Assembly: GCA_040905685.1 (NCBI GenBank)
Contig: JBBDRB010000100.1
Span: forward strand, 14,963 to 78,962
From: JBBDMU01 sp040905685
GTDB lineage: Bacteria; Bacteroidota; Rhodothermia; Balneolales; Natronogracilivirgulaceae
Length of the DNA: 64,000 nt
Direction: 5' to 3'
Shown: positions 51,819 through 60,892 of the stretch, in pieces
Numbering within the stretch: the first letter of the stretch is position 1
Layout of the letters: each line of letters starts with the position of its first letter
Position numbers and translations under genes: made by a program
The notes under the pieces: generated by a model
Databases searched by the model: none
Seen by the model: the letters and a program-made list of their open reading frames with translations, nothing else
What the model was told of the DNA's origin: nothing

Positions 51819-53951
51819 ATGGATCAAATGAATCATAATGAATCCATGACCCCCGATCAGCAAAACGGGTTTGGGTTTGATCATTTCGCGCTGTTAAAAC
51901 TTGATTCCAACGGTTTCATACTCTCGGCGAACAAGGGCGCTGAGCATCTTACGCAATATGATATTGAAGAGCTAAAGACCAGGCACTATTCTGTCCTGCT
52001 GGCCGATCAGCACGGCGCCCATCAATTGGACCTTGCCGCCGGGCAGGGGCACCTGGAAGAATATGGCTCATTTGTCCGGAAGGACCATCACCCGTTCCGG
52101 GCACGGTCCATTTATACCCGCATTACCGGTGAAAACGATGCGGTGGATGCCTTCACTTTGGTTATCAAAGATAAAATGCCGGACCCCAGCTCTCTGGCAG
52201 AGAACATCCTGCACGAGAGTGTGGATGCGGTCGTAATAACCGATGCCCGGCTCAATAAACCCGGTCCGAAAATCCTGTACGTAAATCCTCAGTTCACAAA
52301 AATGACCGGTTATTCCGCCCCGGAGGTCCTTGGCCAGACCCCGCGTATTTTACAGGGTGCAAAAACAGACCGAAAGGTGCTGACTCAGCTAAAGAACAAC
52401 TTAATAAAGGGAAAGCCTTTCAAAGGCCAGACCATCAACTACCGTAAGGACGGAAGTGAATTTTTTCTGGAATGGAATATCTCTCCCATCCGCGGCCTGA
52501 ACGGTGATGTCAGCCATTACATTTCCATTCAGCGTGATATAACCGAACGCATGCGGTTGAAGAACGAGCTTCTGGCCCGGGAAGAGCAACTGCGATTGAT
52601 GGCCGAGACTACAGACGACATTGTGAGCCTGCACCGGAATGACGGAGCGATTATAAACTGCAACCCTTCCATGGAACGCATACTGGGTTATAAACCACGT
52701 GAACTGATTGGCAAAAGCCCGTTTAATTTTTTTCATCCCAAAGACCAGGCCAAGGGTCTTGCCGAATTTGCGATGCTGTCGGTCAACGGAAAAACATCCA
52801 CCTATAACTACCGGATGAAGCATAAAAACGGAACGTATATCTGGCTGGAATCCAGAGTGCAGCCCGCCGTAGATAAAGAGGGAAATATAAACTGCATTGT
52901 GGCTTTTTCAAGAAACCTGACCCACCAGAAAGCGGCACGTAACGAGTTGAAACTGCAAAAAGCCTATTTCGAACAACTCTTTGAAAGCTCACCGGAAGGG
53001 GTGGTCATTCTCGACAAAGCCGATCGCATAGTCAACGCCAACCGGTCCTTTCTGGATCTGTTCCAGCATAAAATGGAAGACATAAAAGGGGAAAACATCA
53101 ATCATCTGATCATACCCGATCCGGATTCCGTCGATGAACTAAAAACCTCCTATAAGGCTCTGGGTAGTAATTCCCATCAGATAGAGGCCGTTAGAAAACG
53201 TAAAGACGGAACTCTTGTCAATGTATCCATTATAGGCGCCTCCATCGAATACGAAAAAGAGATTGTGGGTGTCTATGGGATCTACCGGGATATTACCCTG
53301 CAAAAAAAAGACGAGAATACCGTAAAGCAATCACTTAGGGAAAAAGAAGTTCTGCTGCAGGAAATTCATCACCGCGTCAAAAACAACATGCAGGTTATAT
53401 CCAGCCTGCATAATCTACAGGCCCGGCAGATTAAGGATGAGCGGACCCTGGCTATTTTTAAAGAAAGCCAAAACCGGGTTCAGGCCATGGCCCTGATCCA
53501 TGACCAGCTTTATAAATCGGATGACCTGGCCCAAATCAATTTCGGTGATTATCTGAAAGATCTGGTTCATCAGTTATTTTCATCTATCGGCAGATTTGGA
53601 ATCAGCTATTCGGTCAAATCCGATCCGGTTTCCTTTAACGTGAACCAGGCCGTACCCTGTGGGCTCATCGTTAACGAACTCGTGACCAATTCCTTAAAAC
53701 ACGGTTTTGACGGGGGCCGGACGGGGAAAATTGAAATAAGTTTGAAGGACATTGACCACGAACATCTGCTGCTGGAGGTTGCAGACAACGGAGCGGGTTT
53801 TCCGCCTGATGTGGATTTCAAGAATACCAGTTCATCCCTTGGATTGCAGCTGGTAAATGGATTGGTTGGGCAAATCAAAGGAAAAATCACCCTATCTACA
53901 GGCAACGAAACCAGGTTTAGCATAAAACTGCCAAAATTTAGCCTTGATTAA
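51819..53951 (+). CDS. cytoplasmic PAS-domain sensor histidine kinase (HisKA_2 type)
   Basis: 710 residues, no membrane helix. Four PAS modules can be seen: about 20-110 (FALLKLDSNGFILSANKGAE), 125-245 (AVVITDARLNKPGPKILYVNPQF), 255-370 (SLHRNDGAIINCNPSMERILGY) and 385-505 (GVVILDKADRIVNANRSFLDLF). Then the phosphoacceptor EIHHRVKNNMQVISSL with His517/518 and a HATPase_c domain (NELVTNSLKHGF, EVADNGAGFPP, GLQLVNGLVGQIKG). It should autophosphorylate in response to a cytoplasmic signal. No response regulator is nearby, so it is an orphan kinase. Confidence 0.92.
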   Translation: MDQMNHNESMTPDQQNGFGFDHFALLKLDSNGFILSANKGAEHLTQYDIEELKTRHYSVLLADQHGAHQLDLAAGQGHLEEYGSFVRKDHHPFRARSIYTRITGENDAVDAFTLVIKDKMPDPSSLAENILHESVDAVVITDARLNKPGPKILYVNPQFTKMTGYSAPEVLGQTPRILQGAKTDRKVLTQLKNNLIKGKPFKGQTINYRKDGSEFFLEWNISPIRGLNGDVSHYISIQRDITERMRLKNELLAREEQLRLMAETTDDIVSLHRNDGAIINCNPSMERILGYKPRELIGKSPFNFFHPKDQAKGLAEFAMLSVNGKTSTYNYRMKHKNGTYIWLESRVQPAVDKEGNINCIVAFSRNLTHQKAARNELKLQKAYFEQLFESSPEGVVILDKADRIVNANRSFLDLFQHKMEDIKGENINHLIIPDPDSVDELKTSYKALGSNSHQIEAVRKRKDGTLVNVSIIGASIEYEKEIVGVYGIYRDITLQKKDENTVKQSLREKEVLLQEIHHRVKNNMQVISSLHNLQARQIKDERTLAIFKESQNRVQAMALIHDQLYKSDDLAQINFGDYLKDLVHQLFSSIGRFGISYSVKSDPVSFNVNQAVPCGLIVNELVTNSLKHGFDGGRTGKIEISLKDIDHEHLLLEVADNGAGFPPDVDFKNTSSSLGLQLVNGLVGQIKGKITLSTGNETRFSIKLPKFSLD

Positions 53952-53993
53952 TCAAGTTTGCCTACAATAATATGGAAACCTGGTTCATTGTAA

Positions 53994-55157
53994 TTGGGAT
54001 GCCCCATCCAACCCTTAAAAATACATAAATTTGTGGACACAACGTATCCGGTTTATTTAAAAATAACAGTAATCCTCTTAGGAATAACCCTGTTTATATA
54101 TGGCCTGGTCGTTGCCAAACTGATTCTGATCCCGCTAACGTTTGCAGCCTTCATGGCCAGCCTGCTTACCCCGTATTGTGACTGGCTGGAAACCAAAAAA
54201 ATAAATGATATTGTAGCCGCCCTGATCGCGGTGCTCTCGGCCCTTATTGTGCTGATCGGCATTATGTTTTTCTTCTTTTCCCAACTCTCCAATTTCACCC
54301 AGGATTTATCATCCATCGAGGATCAGATCGCCGGCTTTATCGACCGCATGGGCGTCTTGTTTGCCCGGTCTTTTGGCGTCGAACCCGATCTGGGAATTGA
54401 TTCCGCTTTCGGCACCCTGGTCAATTATATTGAAGAAAGCGGACCATCGCTTACCTCCGGCCTGATCAGTGCGGCGAGCAACGTGACCCTGTTTTTCATG
54501 ATTCCCGTGTTTACGTTTTTTCTGCTGATCTACCGAAGCTTCCTCCGGGAATTCTTCTTTCGGGCTTTCGGTACTAAAGACGACGGCAAAATGAAATCGA
54601 TCATCGAAAACCTCCAAAAAATTGCTCAGCATTACCTCACCGGCATGTTTATCGTCATTTGCATCCTGTCGGTCATGAACACGGTTATGCTGCTGGTCTT
54701 TGGCATCAACCACGCCCTTTTATTCGGGGTCTTCGCCGCCGTGCTGAACATCATCCCTTTTCTCGGTCCGTTGATCGGATCCATTCTCCCCATTTTATAC
54801 GCCCTGCTTATGACCGATTCGCTCTGGATCCCGGTAGGCGTGCTGCTGAGCTTTTATGTGATCCAGCTGATAGAAAGCAATGTCCTGACTCCGGTCTTTG
54901 TAGGCGGACAGGTCAGCATCAATCCCCTCGTTACCCTTCTGGCTTTATTTATCGGTGGCATGGTCTGGGGGATAGCCGGCATGATCCTGTTCATACCGGG
55001 CATGGCCATTCTCAAACGGATCTGTGACGAGATCGAGGGACTGGAACCCTATGGCTATCTGCTGGGAGATGTACAGACGCGGAAGAAAACACGGCAGGCC
55101 AAGTTCTTAGACAAACAGTTCGATAAGATCAAAGACCGCCTTGAACATGAATCCTGA
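53994..55157 (+). CDS. AI-2E family transporter
   Basis: 387-residue inner-membrane protein with about eight helices. The C-terminal half carries the family signature FLGPLIGSILPILYALL, SNVLTPVFVGGQVSINPLVTLLALFIGGMVWGIAGM. The name comes from TqsA, but members also include Na+/H+ antiporters, so the substrate is open. TTG at 53994 is used; GTG at 54033 (VDTTYPVYLK) is an equally plausible start. Lies 42 bases after the kinase on the same strand. Confidence 0.88.
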   Translation: MGCPIQPLKIHKFVDTTYPVYLKITVILLGITLFIYGLVVAKLILIPLTFAAFMASLLTPYCDWLETKKINDIVAALIAVLSALIVLIGIMFFFFSQLSNFTQDLSSIEDQIAGFIDRMGVLFARSFGVEPDLGIDSAFGTLVNYIEESGPSLTSGLISAASNVTLFFMIPVFTFFLLIYRSFLREFFFRAFGTKDDGKMKSIIENLQKIAQHYLTGMFIVICILSVMNTVMLLVFGINHALLFGVFAAVLNIIPFLGPLIGSILPILYALLMTDSLWIPVGVLLSFYVIQLIESNVLTPVFVGGQVSINPLVTLLALFIGGMVWGIAGMILFIPGMAILKRICDEIEGLEPYGYLLGDVQTRKKTRQAKFLDKQFDKIKDRLEHES

Positions 55158-55228
55158 ACGTTCCCCTATAATAAAGCTGTAGTTCACCGGATGAATCATT
55201 AATTTCAGGTTTTGAAAAATTATACTAT

Positions 55229-56407
55229 ATGAGCCAAAAGAACTTACTAATTGCCTTCGGAGGCATTTCGCCGGAACACGAAGTTTCGGTGTTAACGGCT
55301 TTGCAGGCTGTGGCGGCTTTGGATGAGTCCTACCATCCGGTTCCTCTTTACATTACGAAAAACGGGCGCTGGCTGACCGGCGATTCCCTGCTTGTGCTCG
55401 AAAATTACCAGGATTTAAAAAAACTGGAAGCGGGAGCGTACCCCTGTACCCTGGCCCTGGATGAAGCAGGCCATGCCGTGCTGATGGAAACCAGGGCCGG
55501 CTTTTTTTCCAGGCCGCGCCTTACCCCGGTTTATGCCGTTTTAAATGCATTCCACGGAGCCGACGGGGAGAACGGTTCTTTTCAGGGAGTGTGCGAAATG
55601 TTTAACCTTCCCTCCACCGGAGCCGGGGTTATCGGGTCCGCCGCAGGCATGGACAAACGCGTGGCCAAAGACCTGTGTTCGGTCCATGGCATACCGGTTA
55701 CCGCCCAGGTGTGGTTCAGCGAAGCCGACTGGATCGACCGGGCCGAATCGCTGAAAGCGGATATCGTTGATTTGGGATTTCCGGTATTCGTCAAACCCGT
55801 CCATCTGGGCAGCAGTATCGGGATCAGCCGGGCGGCGTCCATAGCCGAAGCAGAAGAGGCTATTGAGACGGCCTTCCGGTATGATCAGGAAGTTATCGTT
55901 GAAGAGGCTATACAACCATTGATGGAAATCAACTGCTCCGTTCTGGGGGATGAAAGCACGGCCCGGGCCAGTGTATGCGAACAGCCCATAGGAAGAGAAG
56001 AGGTTTTATCATTCGAGGACAAATACATGAGCGGTGACAACGCCGCTAAGGGAATGGCCGCGGCCACCCGCAGGATCCCTGCTCCGGTAAGCGATGAACT
56101 TACCCGGCATATCCAGGATTTGTCTGTTAAAATATTCAGGCTGCTGCAGATTTCCGGGGTGGCCAGGCTGGATTTTTTGGTTAAATCTGACGAAGAGAAA
56201 GTTTACTTTAATGAAATAAATACGATTCCCGGATCATTTTCCTTTTACCTGTGGGATAAAACCGGCACTGATTTTCCCGATCTTCTCGATGAGATAATAA
56301 CCATAGCCGTTAAAAGGAACCGGATGAAAAACGGCAGGGTCCGCAGTTATGAAACAAACTTACTTAGTACTAAATCTGTTCGGGGGATCAAGGGGCTGAA
56401 AAAGTGA
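55229..56407 (+). CDS. ddl: D-alanine--D-alanine ligase
   Basis: 392-residue ATP-grasp enzyme making the D-Ala-D-Ala end of the peptidoglycan stem. Seen: FGGISPEHEVSVLTA with the Glu that binds the first D-Ala, NAFHGADGENGSFQGV, FVKPVHLGSSIGISRA, omega-loop Lys265-Tyr266 (SFEDKYMSG), VARLDFLV and the metal-binding FNEINTIPGS. The stretch after NEINTIPG reads SFSFYLW rather than the FTxxSMYP of the classical group, so it belongs to a divergent branch. No mur cluster around it; AI-2E and a solute-binding protein are its neighbours. Confidence 0.9.
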   Translation: MSQKNLLIAFGGISPEHEVSVLTALQAVAALDESYHPVPLYITKNGRWLTGDSLLVLENYQDLKKLEAGAYPCTLALDEAGHAVLMETRAGFFSRPRLTPVYAVLNAFHGADGENGSFQGVCEMFNLPSTGAGVIGSAAGMDKRVAKDLCSVHGIPVTAQVWFSEADWIDRAESLKADIVDLGFPVFVKPVHLGSSIGISRAASIAEAEEAIETAFRYDQEVIVEEAIQPLMEINCSVLGDESTARASVCEQPIGREEVLSFEDKYMSGDNAAKGMAAATRRIPAPVSDELTRHIQDLSVKIFRLLQISGVARLDFLVKSDEEKVYFNEINTIPGSFSFYLWDKTGTDFPDLLDEIITIAVKRNRMKNGRVRSYETNLLSTKSVRGIKGLKK

Positions 56408-56474
56408 TGAACCATCCATCATGCCTTTGGGTATTTAATTCATATATTATACACAACTATCAATTATTTAAACT

Positions 56475-58004
56475 ATGATGAAGAGTTATCCAAACATTTT
56501 ATTGGCCCTGTGCGTACTGACATTTTTATTCCAGGCCTGCTCCGGCCGGAGCGTTGAAACGATCACCGTCGACCGGCCGGCGACCACCCCTGCTCCCCCC
56601 GACCGGCTCGACGATGTGGAAGGAGCATCCTCCGGCAATATTATTCGCATAGGGGAAATAAATAAGATCTCCAGCTTTGATCCTTTGTTTGCCTTGAATG
56701 CAGCTTCCCAGCGGACCATACAGATGATCTATGAGGGGCTGGTCGTCCTGAATGCCCAGGAACAGATTATTCCTGCCGGTGCCCGGCAATGGCAGGTCAG
56801 CGACGATTCCCTGCAATATACCTTCCGTTTGAACAGGAATGTTTATTTCCATGATGACCAAAGTTTTGGCAGCGGGATCGGACGCCGGGTCCGGGCTTCC
56901 GATTACAAGCAAGCCTTTGAACGCATGACTTCCCGTGATGTACCTCCAAACGCCGCCCGGTTATTTATGGATCGCATACGGGGTTTTGAAGCCTATTTCT
57001 ATGAGCAGCGTGACGTATACGACCCCGAAGAACGGACGCTGGATGAAATCAACGGTGTTCGGGCCGTCAATGACAGTACCCTTACCTTTACCCTGATCGA
57101 ACCGGATGCAGACTTCCTGCACAAACTCGCTTCCCCTTTTGCCGTGGTCTACCCGGGGGAAGCGCTTAGGTACCGCAGCCGGGGCATCAAAGACGAGCCC
57201 GTCGGCTCAGGCCCGTTTGCCTTCGGAGCCAGTTTCGGGGATACGCTGCATGTGCTGCAAAAGAACCTGGATTATTACCGGACCGCCAACGGGGATACGC
57301 TGCCGCTGGCAGACCGGGTGGAGATCCTGAACATTAGCGATGAAACAGAGATTTTCAGGCAGATCGTTCTGGGCCGGTTGAATGCGGTCATGGATATGGG
57401 CCCGGAAATGATTCGTACACTGATCGATTCCGGCAATGAGCTGCAATCCTCCTACCGTGATCAATTTGACCTGGAGGTAATTAATCACAGAGAACCCTTT
57501 GTTGTCCGTTATAACCCGGACAACCGGTTTGGGATCGGTTCCGGGCATGCCGCGGCCCTGGCCAATTGGCTATCCTTCGATTCCCTCAAATCCAATTCAG
57601 GCAACCCCTCTCTCGAGCTTGCCTATCGGGCTGAAGGTCAGGCCAATGATACCTATTTGCAGGATCTGCGGATGATATTTCCCCGGAACCAAAACAACCG
57701 GTTACTCCTTGCCTTCAGTTCCGATGCCTCTGCACAGTTATTAAGTGCCGGGATTATCGATTTGTATGATCAGGAATTTAACGCGGCCTTAATGGACCGG
57801 AGGGTATTCAGCAGAAATGTGATCCTGGCCATGGAGAAGGAAGTCCGGTACACGCCCGGTGCCATGCCGATTTTACCACAGGAGATCTTACGTTTTAATA
57901 AAGACCGCTATTTTCTGACCGATAAGCGAATACAGGGGATCAGGTTGAACAGCTATTCCTGGTGGCTTGACCTGAAGCATGCAGTCGTTACGGAAAGCTT
58001 ATAA
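56475..58004 (+). CDS. family 5 solute-binding lipoprotein (ABC transporter)
   Basis: 509 residues with lipoprotein signal (LLALCVLTFLFQAC, lipidated Cys22). The mature part is SBP_bac_5: ISSFDPLFALNAASQRTIQMIYEGLV, QYTFRLNRNVYFHDDQSF, VRASDYKQAFERM, and GPFAFGASFGDTLHVLQKNLDYY. It should capture oligopeptides or similar in the periplasm for an ABC importer. No permease or ATPase genes are adjacent. A TTATACACA at 56447-56455 lies ahead of the ATG. Confidence 0.88.
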   Translation: MMKSYPNILLALCVLTFLFQACSGRSVETITVDRPATTPAPPDRLDDVEGASSGNIIRIGEINKISSFDPLFALNAASQRTIQMIYEGLVVLNAQEQIIPAGARQWQVSDDSLQYTFRLNRNVYFHDDQSFGSGIGRRVRASDYKQAFERMTSRDVPPNAARLFMDRIRGFEAYFYEQRDVYDPEERTLDEINGVRAVNDSTLTFTLIEPDADFLHKLASPFAVVYPGEALRYRSRGIKDEPVGSGPFAFGASFGDTLHVLQKNLDYYRTANGDTLPLADRVEILNISDETEIFRQIVLGRLNAVMDMGPEMIRTLIDSGNELQSSYRDQFDLEVINHREPFVVRYNPDNRFGIGSGHAAALANWLSFDSLKSNSGNPSLELAYRAEGQANDTYLQDLRMIFPRNQNNRLLLAFSSDASAQLLSAGIIDLYDQEFNAALMDRRVFSRNVILAMEKEVRYTPGAMPILPQEILRFNKDRYFLTDKRIQGIRLNSYSWWLDLKHAVVTESL

Positions 58005-58019
58005 ATACAGTTACTTTAT

Positions 58020-58892
58020 ATGACAATTTGCGTCATTGCCAACCCCGAAAAACTAGCGGCGAAAAAGCCGGTTCTGGATATCATATCCTGGGCGGCCGAC
58101 CATAATGTCTGCATAATGTTTGATCAGAAGCTGAACCACTTCCTGGAAGGAAAACACTATGACCATGTAAAAGAAACCGGGGGTGAAACCGAAGCCGTTA
58201 AATCCTGTGATTACGTCATTGCCGTCGGCGGTGACGGTACCATGTTATGGGCAGCCCGGCGTATAGGTGATACCGGAAAACCCTTGCTCGGCGTCAACAG
58301 CGGAAGAATGGGTTTCTTAGCCAATATTCAGCAGGAAAAGGTCAATACGGCCCTCCACTACCTGCTGGCCGGAGAGTTTACACTGGATAAGCGGCATCTT
58401 CTTGAAGCCATGACCGCAAATGGAAAGACTTTCCTGGCTTTCAATGAGTTTCTATTCTCCAAGATGGGTAAAGCCTCCATGGTCACGCTGGTTGCCAAGT
58501 TTGACGGACAGTTCATCAACAAGTACTGGGCCGACGGGATCATCGTATCTACGCCGACCGGGTCAACGGCCTACAACCTCTCTTCGGGCGGGCCCATCGT
58601 TATGCCCGAAACCAATGTGTTTACCCTGACCCCGATCAACCCCCACACGCTGACTACACGTCCGCTGGTGTTGCCGTCAGACAAGATCATCTCCATTATT
58701 GTAGAGCCTCCGGGACAAGAAGTTCTGTTTTCAAATGACGGAGAAATTTGCGAAGTTGGGGAATCGCTGACCACCATCAATATTCAACGGTCGGGGTACA
58801 CCATTGACCTGGTAAAATTACCCGGCCAGGATTATTTTAAAACCCTGCGCACCAAGCTGATGTGGGGAGCCGATTTCCGTGAACAGAGATAA
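58020..58892 (+). CDS. nadK: NAD kinase
   Basis: 290-residue enzyme that phosphorylates NAD to NADP. Seen: VIAVGGDGTMLWAAR with GGDGT at 70-74, GVNSGRMGFLANI, ADGIIVSTPTGSTAYNLSSGGPIV and TLTPINPHTLTTRPLVLP. ATG at 58020, 15 bases after the solute-binding gene. Upstream of mdh by 33 bases. Confidence 0.95.
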   Translation: MTICVIANPEKLAAKKPVLDIISWAADHNVCIMFDQKLNHFLEGKHYDHVKETGGETEAVKSCDYVIAVGGDGTMLWAARRIGDTGKPLLGVNSGRMGFLANIQQEKVNTALHYLLAGEFTLDKRHLLEAMTANGKTFLAFNEFLFSKMGKASMVTLVAKFDGQFINKYWADGIIVSTPTGSTAYNLSSGGPIVMPETNVFTLTPINPHTLTTRPLVLPSDKIISIIVEPPGQEVLFSNDGEICEVGESLTTINIQRSGYTIDLVKLPGQDYFKTLRTKLMWGADFREQR

Positions 58893-58925
58893 ATTATTAA
58901 ACCGAAACAAAAAAAACTATTAAAC

Positions 58926-59882
58926 ATGAAAATTACCGTAGTAGGAGCCGGTGGCAATGTGGGCTCAACGGCAGCGCTTACCGTAGCTCAAAGAGATTTT
59001 GCAAATGAAGTGATCGCTGTTGACCTGGAGCGTAAAGACGGGGATAAAACCTTCTATCCATCCAAAGGCCGCGCCCTTGATCAATGGCAAACCGCACCGA
59101 TTCACAACTTCGATACCCATCTTTCCGGAACCACCGACTATAAAGATACCGCTGATTCGGATATCTGCATCATTACTGCCGGAGTGCCGAGGAAACCGGG
59201 AATGAGCCGGGACGACCTGCTTGGCATTAATGCCAATATCGTCAGGACGGTTACCCGTCAACTGGTTGAACACTCTCCGGAAACGACGATCATCGTGGTA
59301 TCCAATCCCCTGGACGTTATGACGTACGTGGCGTATAAAGCCTCCGGACTACCCTCCAGCCGTGTTTTAGGCATGGCCGGGATTCTTGATACGGCCCGCT
59401 ACCGTGCATTTCTGGCCGAAGAGCTTCAGATTTCCCCAAAAGATATCCAGGCCCTGATCCTTGGGGGTCATGGCGATACCATGGTCCCTCTGCCTCGTTA
59501 CACGACCGTTTCCGGCATTCCGGTCACCCAGCTTATCGGTAAAGAGAAACTCGATGCCATCATTGAACGCACCAAAACGGGCGGCGGCGAACTCGTTGGC
59601 CTGATGGGAACCTCGGCATGGTACGCCCCCGGCGCTGCGGCCGCTCAAATGGCCGAAGCGATTGCCCTGGATCAGAACAGGATTTTCCCCTGCGCGGCTT
59701 TCCTGGAAGGCCAGTATGGCCTGCGGGATCTGTACATGGGCGTTCCGGTTAAACTTGGCCATGGCGGCATCAGGGAAATCATCGAAATCGAGCTGGATGC
59801 CGGGGAGAAAGCCCAGCTTGACACTTCATCCGAACAAATACGCGGAGCCCTGGCCGATCTGGAAAGGATATTGAATAATTGA
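58926..59882 (+). CDS. mdh: malate dehydrogenase
   Basis: 318 residues, the LDH-like tetrameric MDH class. Seen: Rossmann loop GAGGNVG at 7-13, ITAGVPRKPGMSRDDLL (substrate-binding Arg pair), VVSNPLDVMTYVAYK, and catalytic His182 in LGGHGDTMVPL. It oxidises malate to oxaloacetate with NAD+ in the TCA cycle. Preceded by an A-rich leader (58900-58925). Confidence 0.96.
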   Translation: MKITVVGAGGNVGSTAALTVAQRDFANEVIAVDLERKDGDKTFYPSKGRALDQWQTAPIHNFDTHLSGTTDYKDTADSDICIITAGVPRKPGMSRDDLLGINANIVRTVTRQLVEHSPETTIIVVSNPLDVMTYVAYKASGLPSSRVLGMAGILDTARYRAFLAEELQISPKDIQALILGGHGDTMVPLPRYTTVSGIPVTQLIGKEKLDAIIERTKTGGGELVGLMGTSAWYAPGAAAAQMAEAIALDQNRIFPCAAFLEGQYGLRDLYMGVPVKLGHGGIREIIEIELDAGEKAQLDTSSEQIRGALADLERILNN

Positions 59883-59903
59883 TCTCCGCCACGGTAACTA
59901 CTG

Positions 59904-60713
59904 TTACGGTGCCGAGATCAGGACAATATCCTCGGCGATAAGGCCTTTGTCGTTTTCTACCAGGTCGAATTCGAAAATCAGGTCCCGGCTGGGCAGAAAA
60001 CTAATGTCGAAATCCTGCTCAAACTGGGATACATGGGCAAAAACCGTGCAGTAGGGCGAGCTTTTGGACCGGGAATCGGTAACCCATAATTTTTCATCCA
60101 TTTTGGATAAATACCGCAAAAACCCATATCCGTCGTTGTGGGAGAAATCATAACACACGCCCCGTACCCTCGAGCCCACCGTGCCCCATTCATAGGGCGA
60201 TTTGACCGGCATCATTCCCGGTATGATATAGCCCGATATGTACATGTCCACTTCGCGTTTAAGCTCGGGGGAGACATTATCGAAGCCCACCAGCTCGATG
60301 CGGCATCCTGCATTCTGGACCGCCGTGACGACCTTTGAGAACCCCCCATCGCTGCTCAGGAGCACGATTTTATCCAGGTCCCGGGCATGGGTCATCATAT
60401 CGACGGCCATATCCAGATTGACGGCCGACTTGGTCACTAGATTACCCGTTTCCGGATCGGTGAGCTGTTCTACGGTTTTTTCGATGACCTTGTATTCAAA
60501 ATCACGCAATACCTCGCAAAAGCGTGAGGTTTTATTATGATAGTTCTGATCTTCCTTAGCCCGGCTTTTATCGTAGGCCAGATAAACGTTCAGCCTGGAT
60601 GCAACGCTTCCGTTTTCCCTACAGGCAAACTTTCGCAGTGTATCGTAGCGAAGGCCAAAACCACCGTTCATCGTGACACTGACCGCATCGACGTAAATAC
60701 CTATTCGTTGCAT
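59904..60713 (-). CDS. NYN-domain protein fused to a cold-shock-like domain
   Basis: 269 residues, soluble. N-terminal NYN (PIN-like, LabA/DUF88) domain: Asp9 in IGIYVDAVSV, SAVNLDMAVDMMTHA and DKIVLLSSDGGFSKVVTAVQNAG supply the three acidic clusters expected of a metal-dependent RNase. From about residue 180 the remainder looks like a cold-shock/S1 fold: RGVCYDFSHNDGYGFLRYL with RNP1-like GYGFLRY, VFAHVSQFEQDF (RNP2-like), and LIFEFDLVENDKGLIAEDIVLI. The fusion suggests RNA binding and cleavage (inference). Convergent with mdh; followed upstream by a 179-base gap. Confidence 0.75.
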   Translation of the reverse strand: MQRIGIYVDAVSVTMNGGFGLRYDTLRKFACRENGSVASRLNVYLAYDKSRAKEDQNYHNKTSRFCEVLRDFEYKVIEKTVEQLTDPETGNLVTKSAVNLDMAVDMMTHARDLDKIVLLSSDGGFSKVVTAVQNAGCRIELVGFDNVSPELKREVDMYISGYIIPGMMPVKSPYEWGTVGSRVRGVCYDFSHNDGYGFLRYLSKMDEKLWVTDSRSKSSPYCTVFAHVSQFEQDFDISFLPSRDLIFEFDLVENDKGLIAEDIVLISAP

Positions 60714-60848
60714 AACTATTTAAATAATTTATGAGGTTCCCCCCAAAAGGCCATTAAAAATTTTCGGCCTCTTCTGGCAGGCAACCCTGCGGTTAAAATA
60801 ATTGAACAAAGCCTGCAAATAAAATTATACCGTCGTCCGATGCACTTT

Positions 60849-60877
60849 TATGACCGCTGGTTTTTTATACGGTCATA
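60849..60877. repeat. short inverted repeat beyond the flippase gene
   Basis: Perfect 8-bp arms TATGACCG (60849-60856) and CGGTCATA (60870-60877) with a 13-base spacer, 16 bases beyond the flippase stop. There is no T run after it on the minus strand, so it is at best a weak terminator or a protein site. Confidence 0.35.
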
Positions 60878-60892
60878 CGCATTTAATACATA

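Noticed and set aside
52200..52550. Second PAS module as a LOV photoreceptor
   Set aside because: The segment GQTPRILQG aligns with the LOV motif GxNCRFLQ but lacks the flavin-binding cysteine, so it is an ordinary PAS domain.
56447..56455. Single TTATACACA as an origin site
   Set aside because: A lone match to a nine-base consensus is expected by chance at this frequency; no partner sites nearby.
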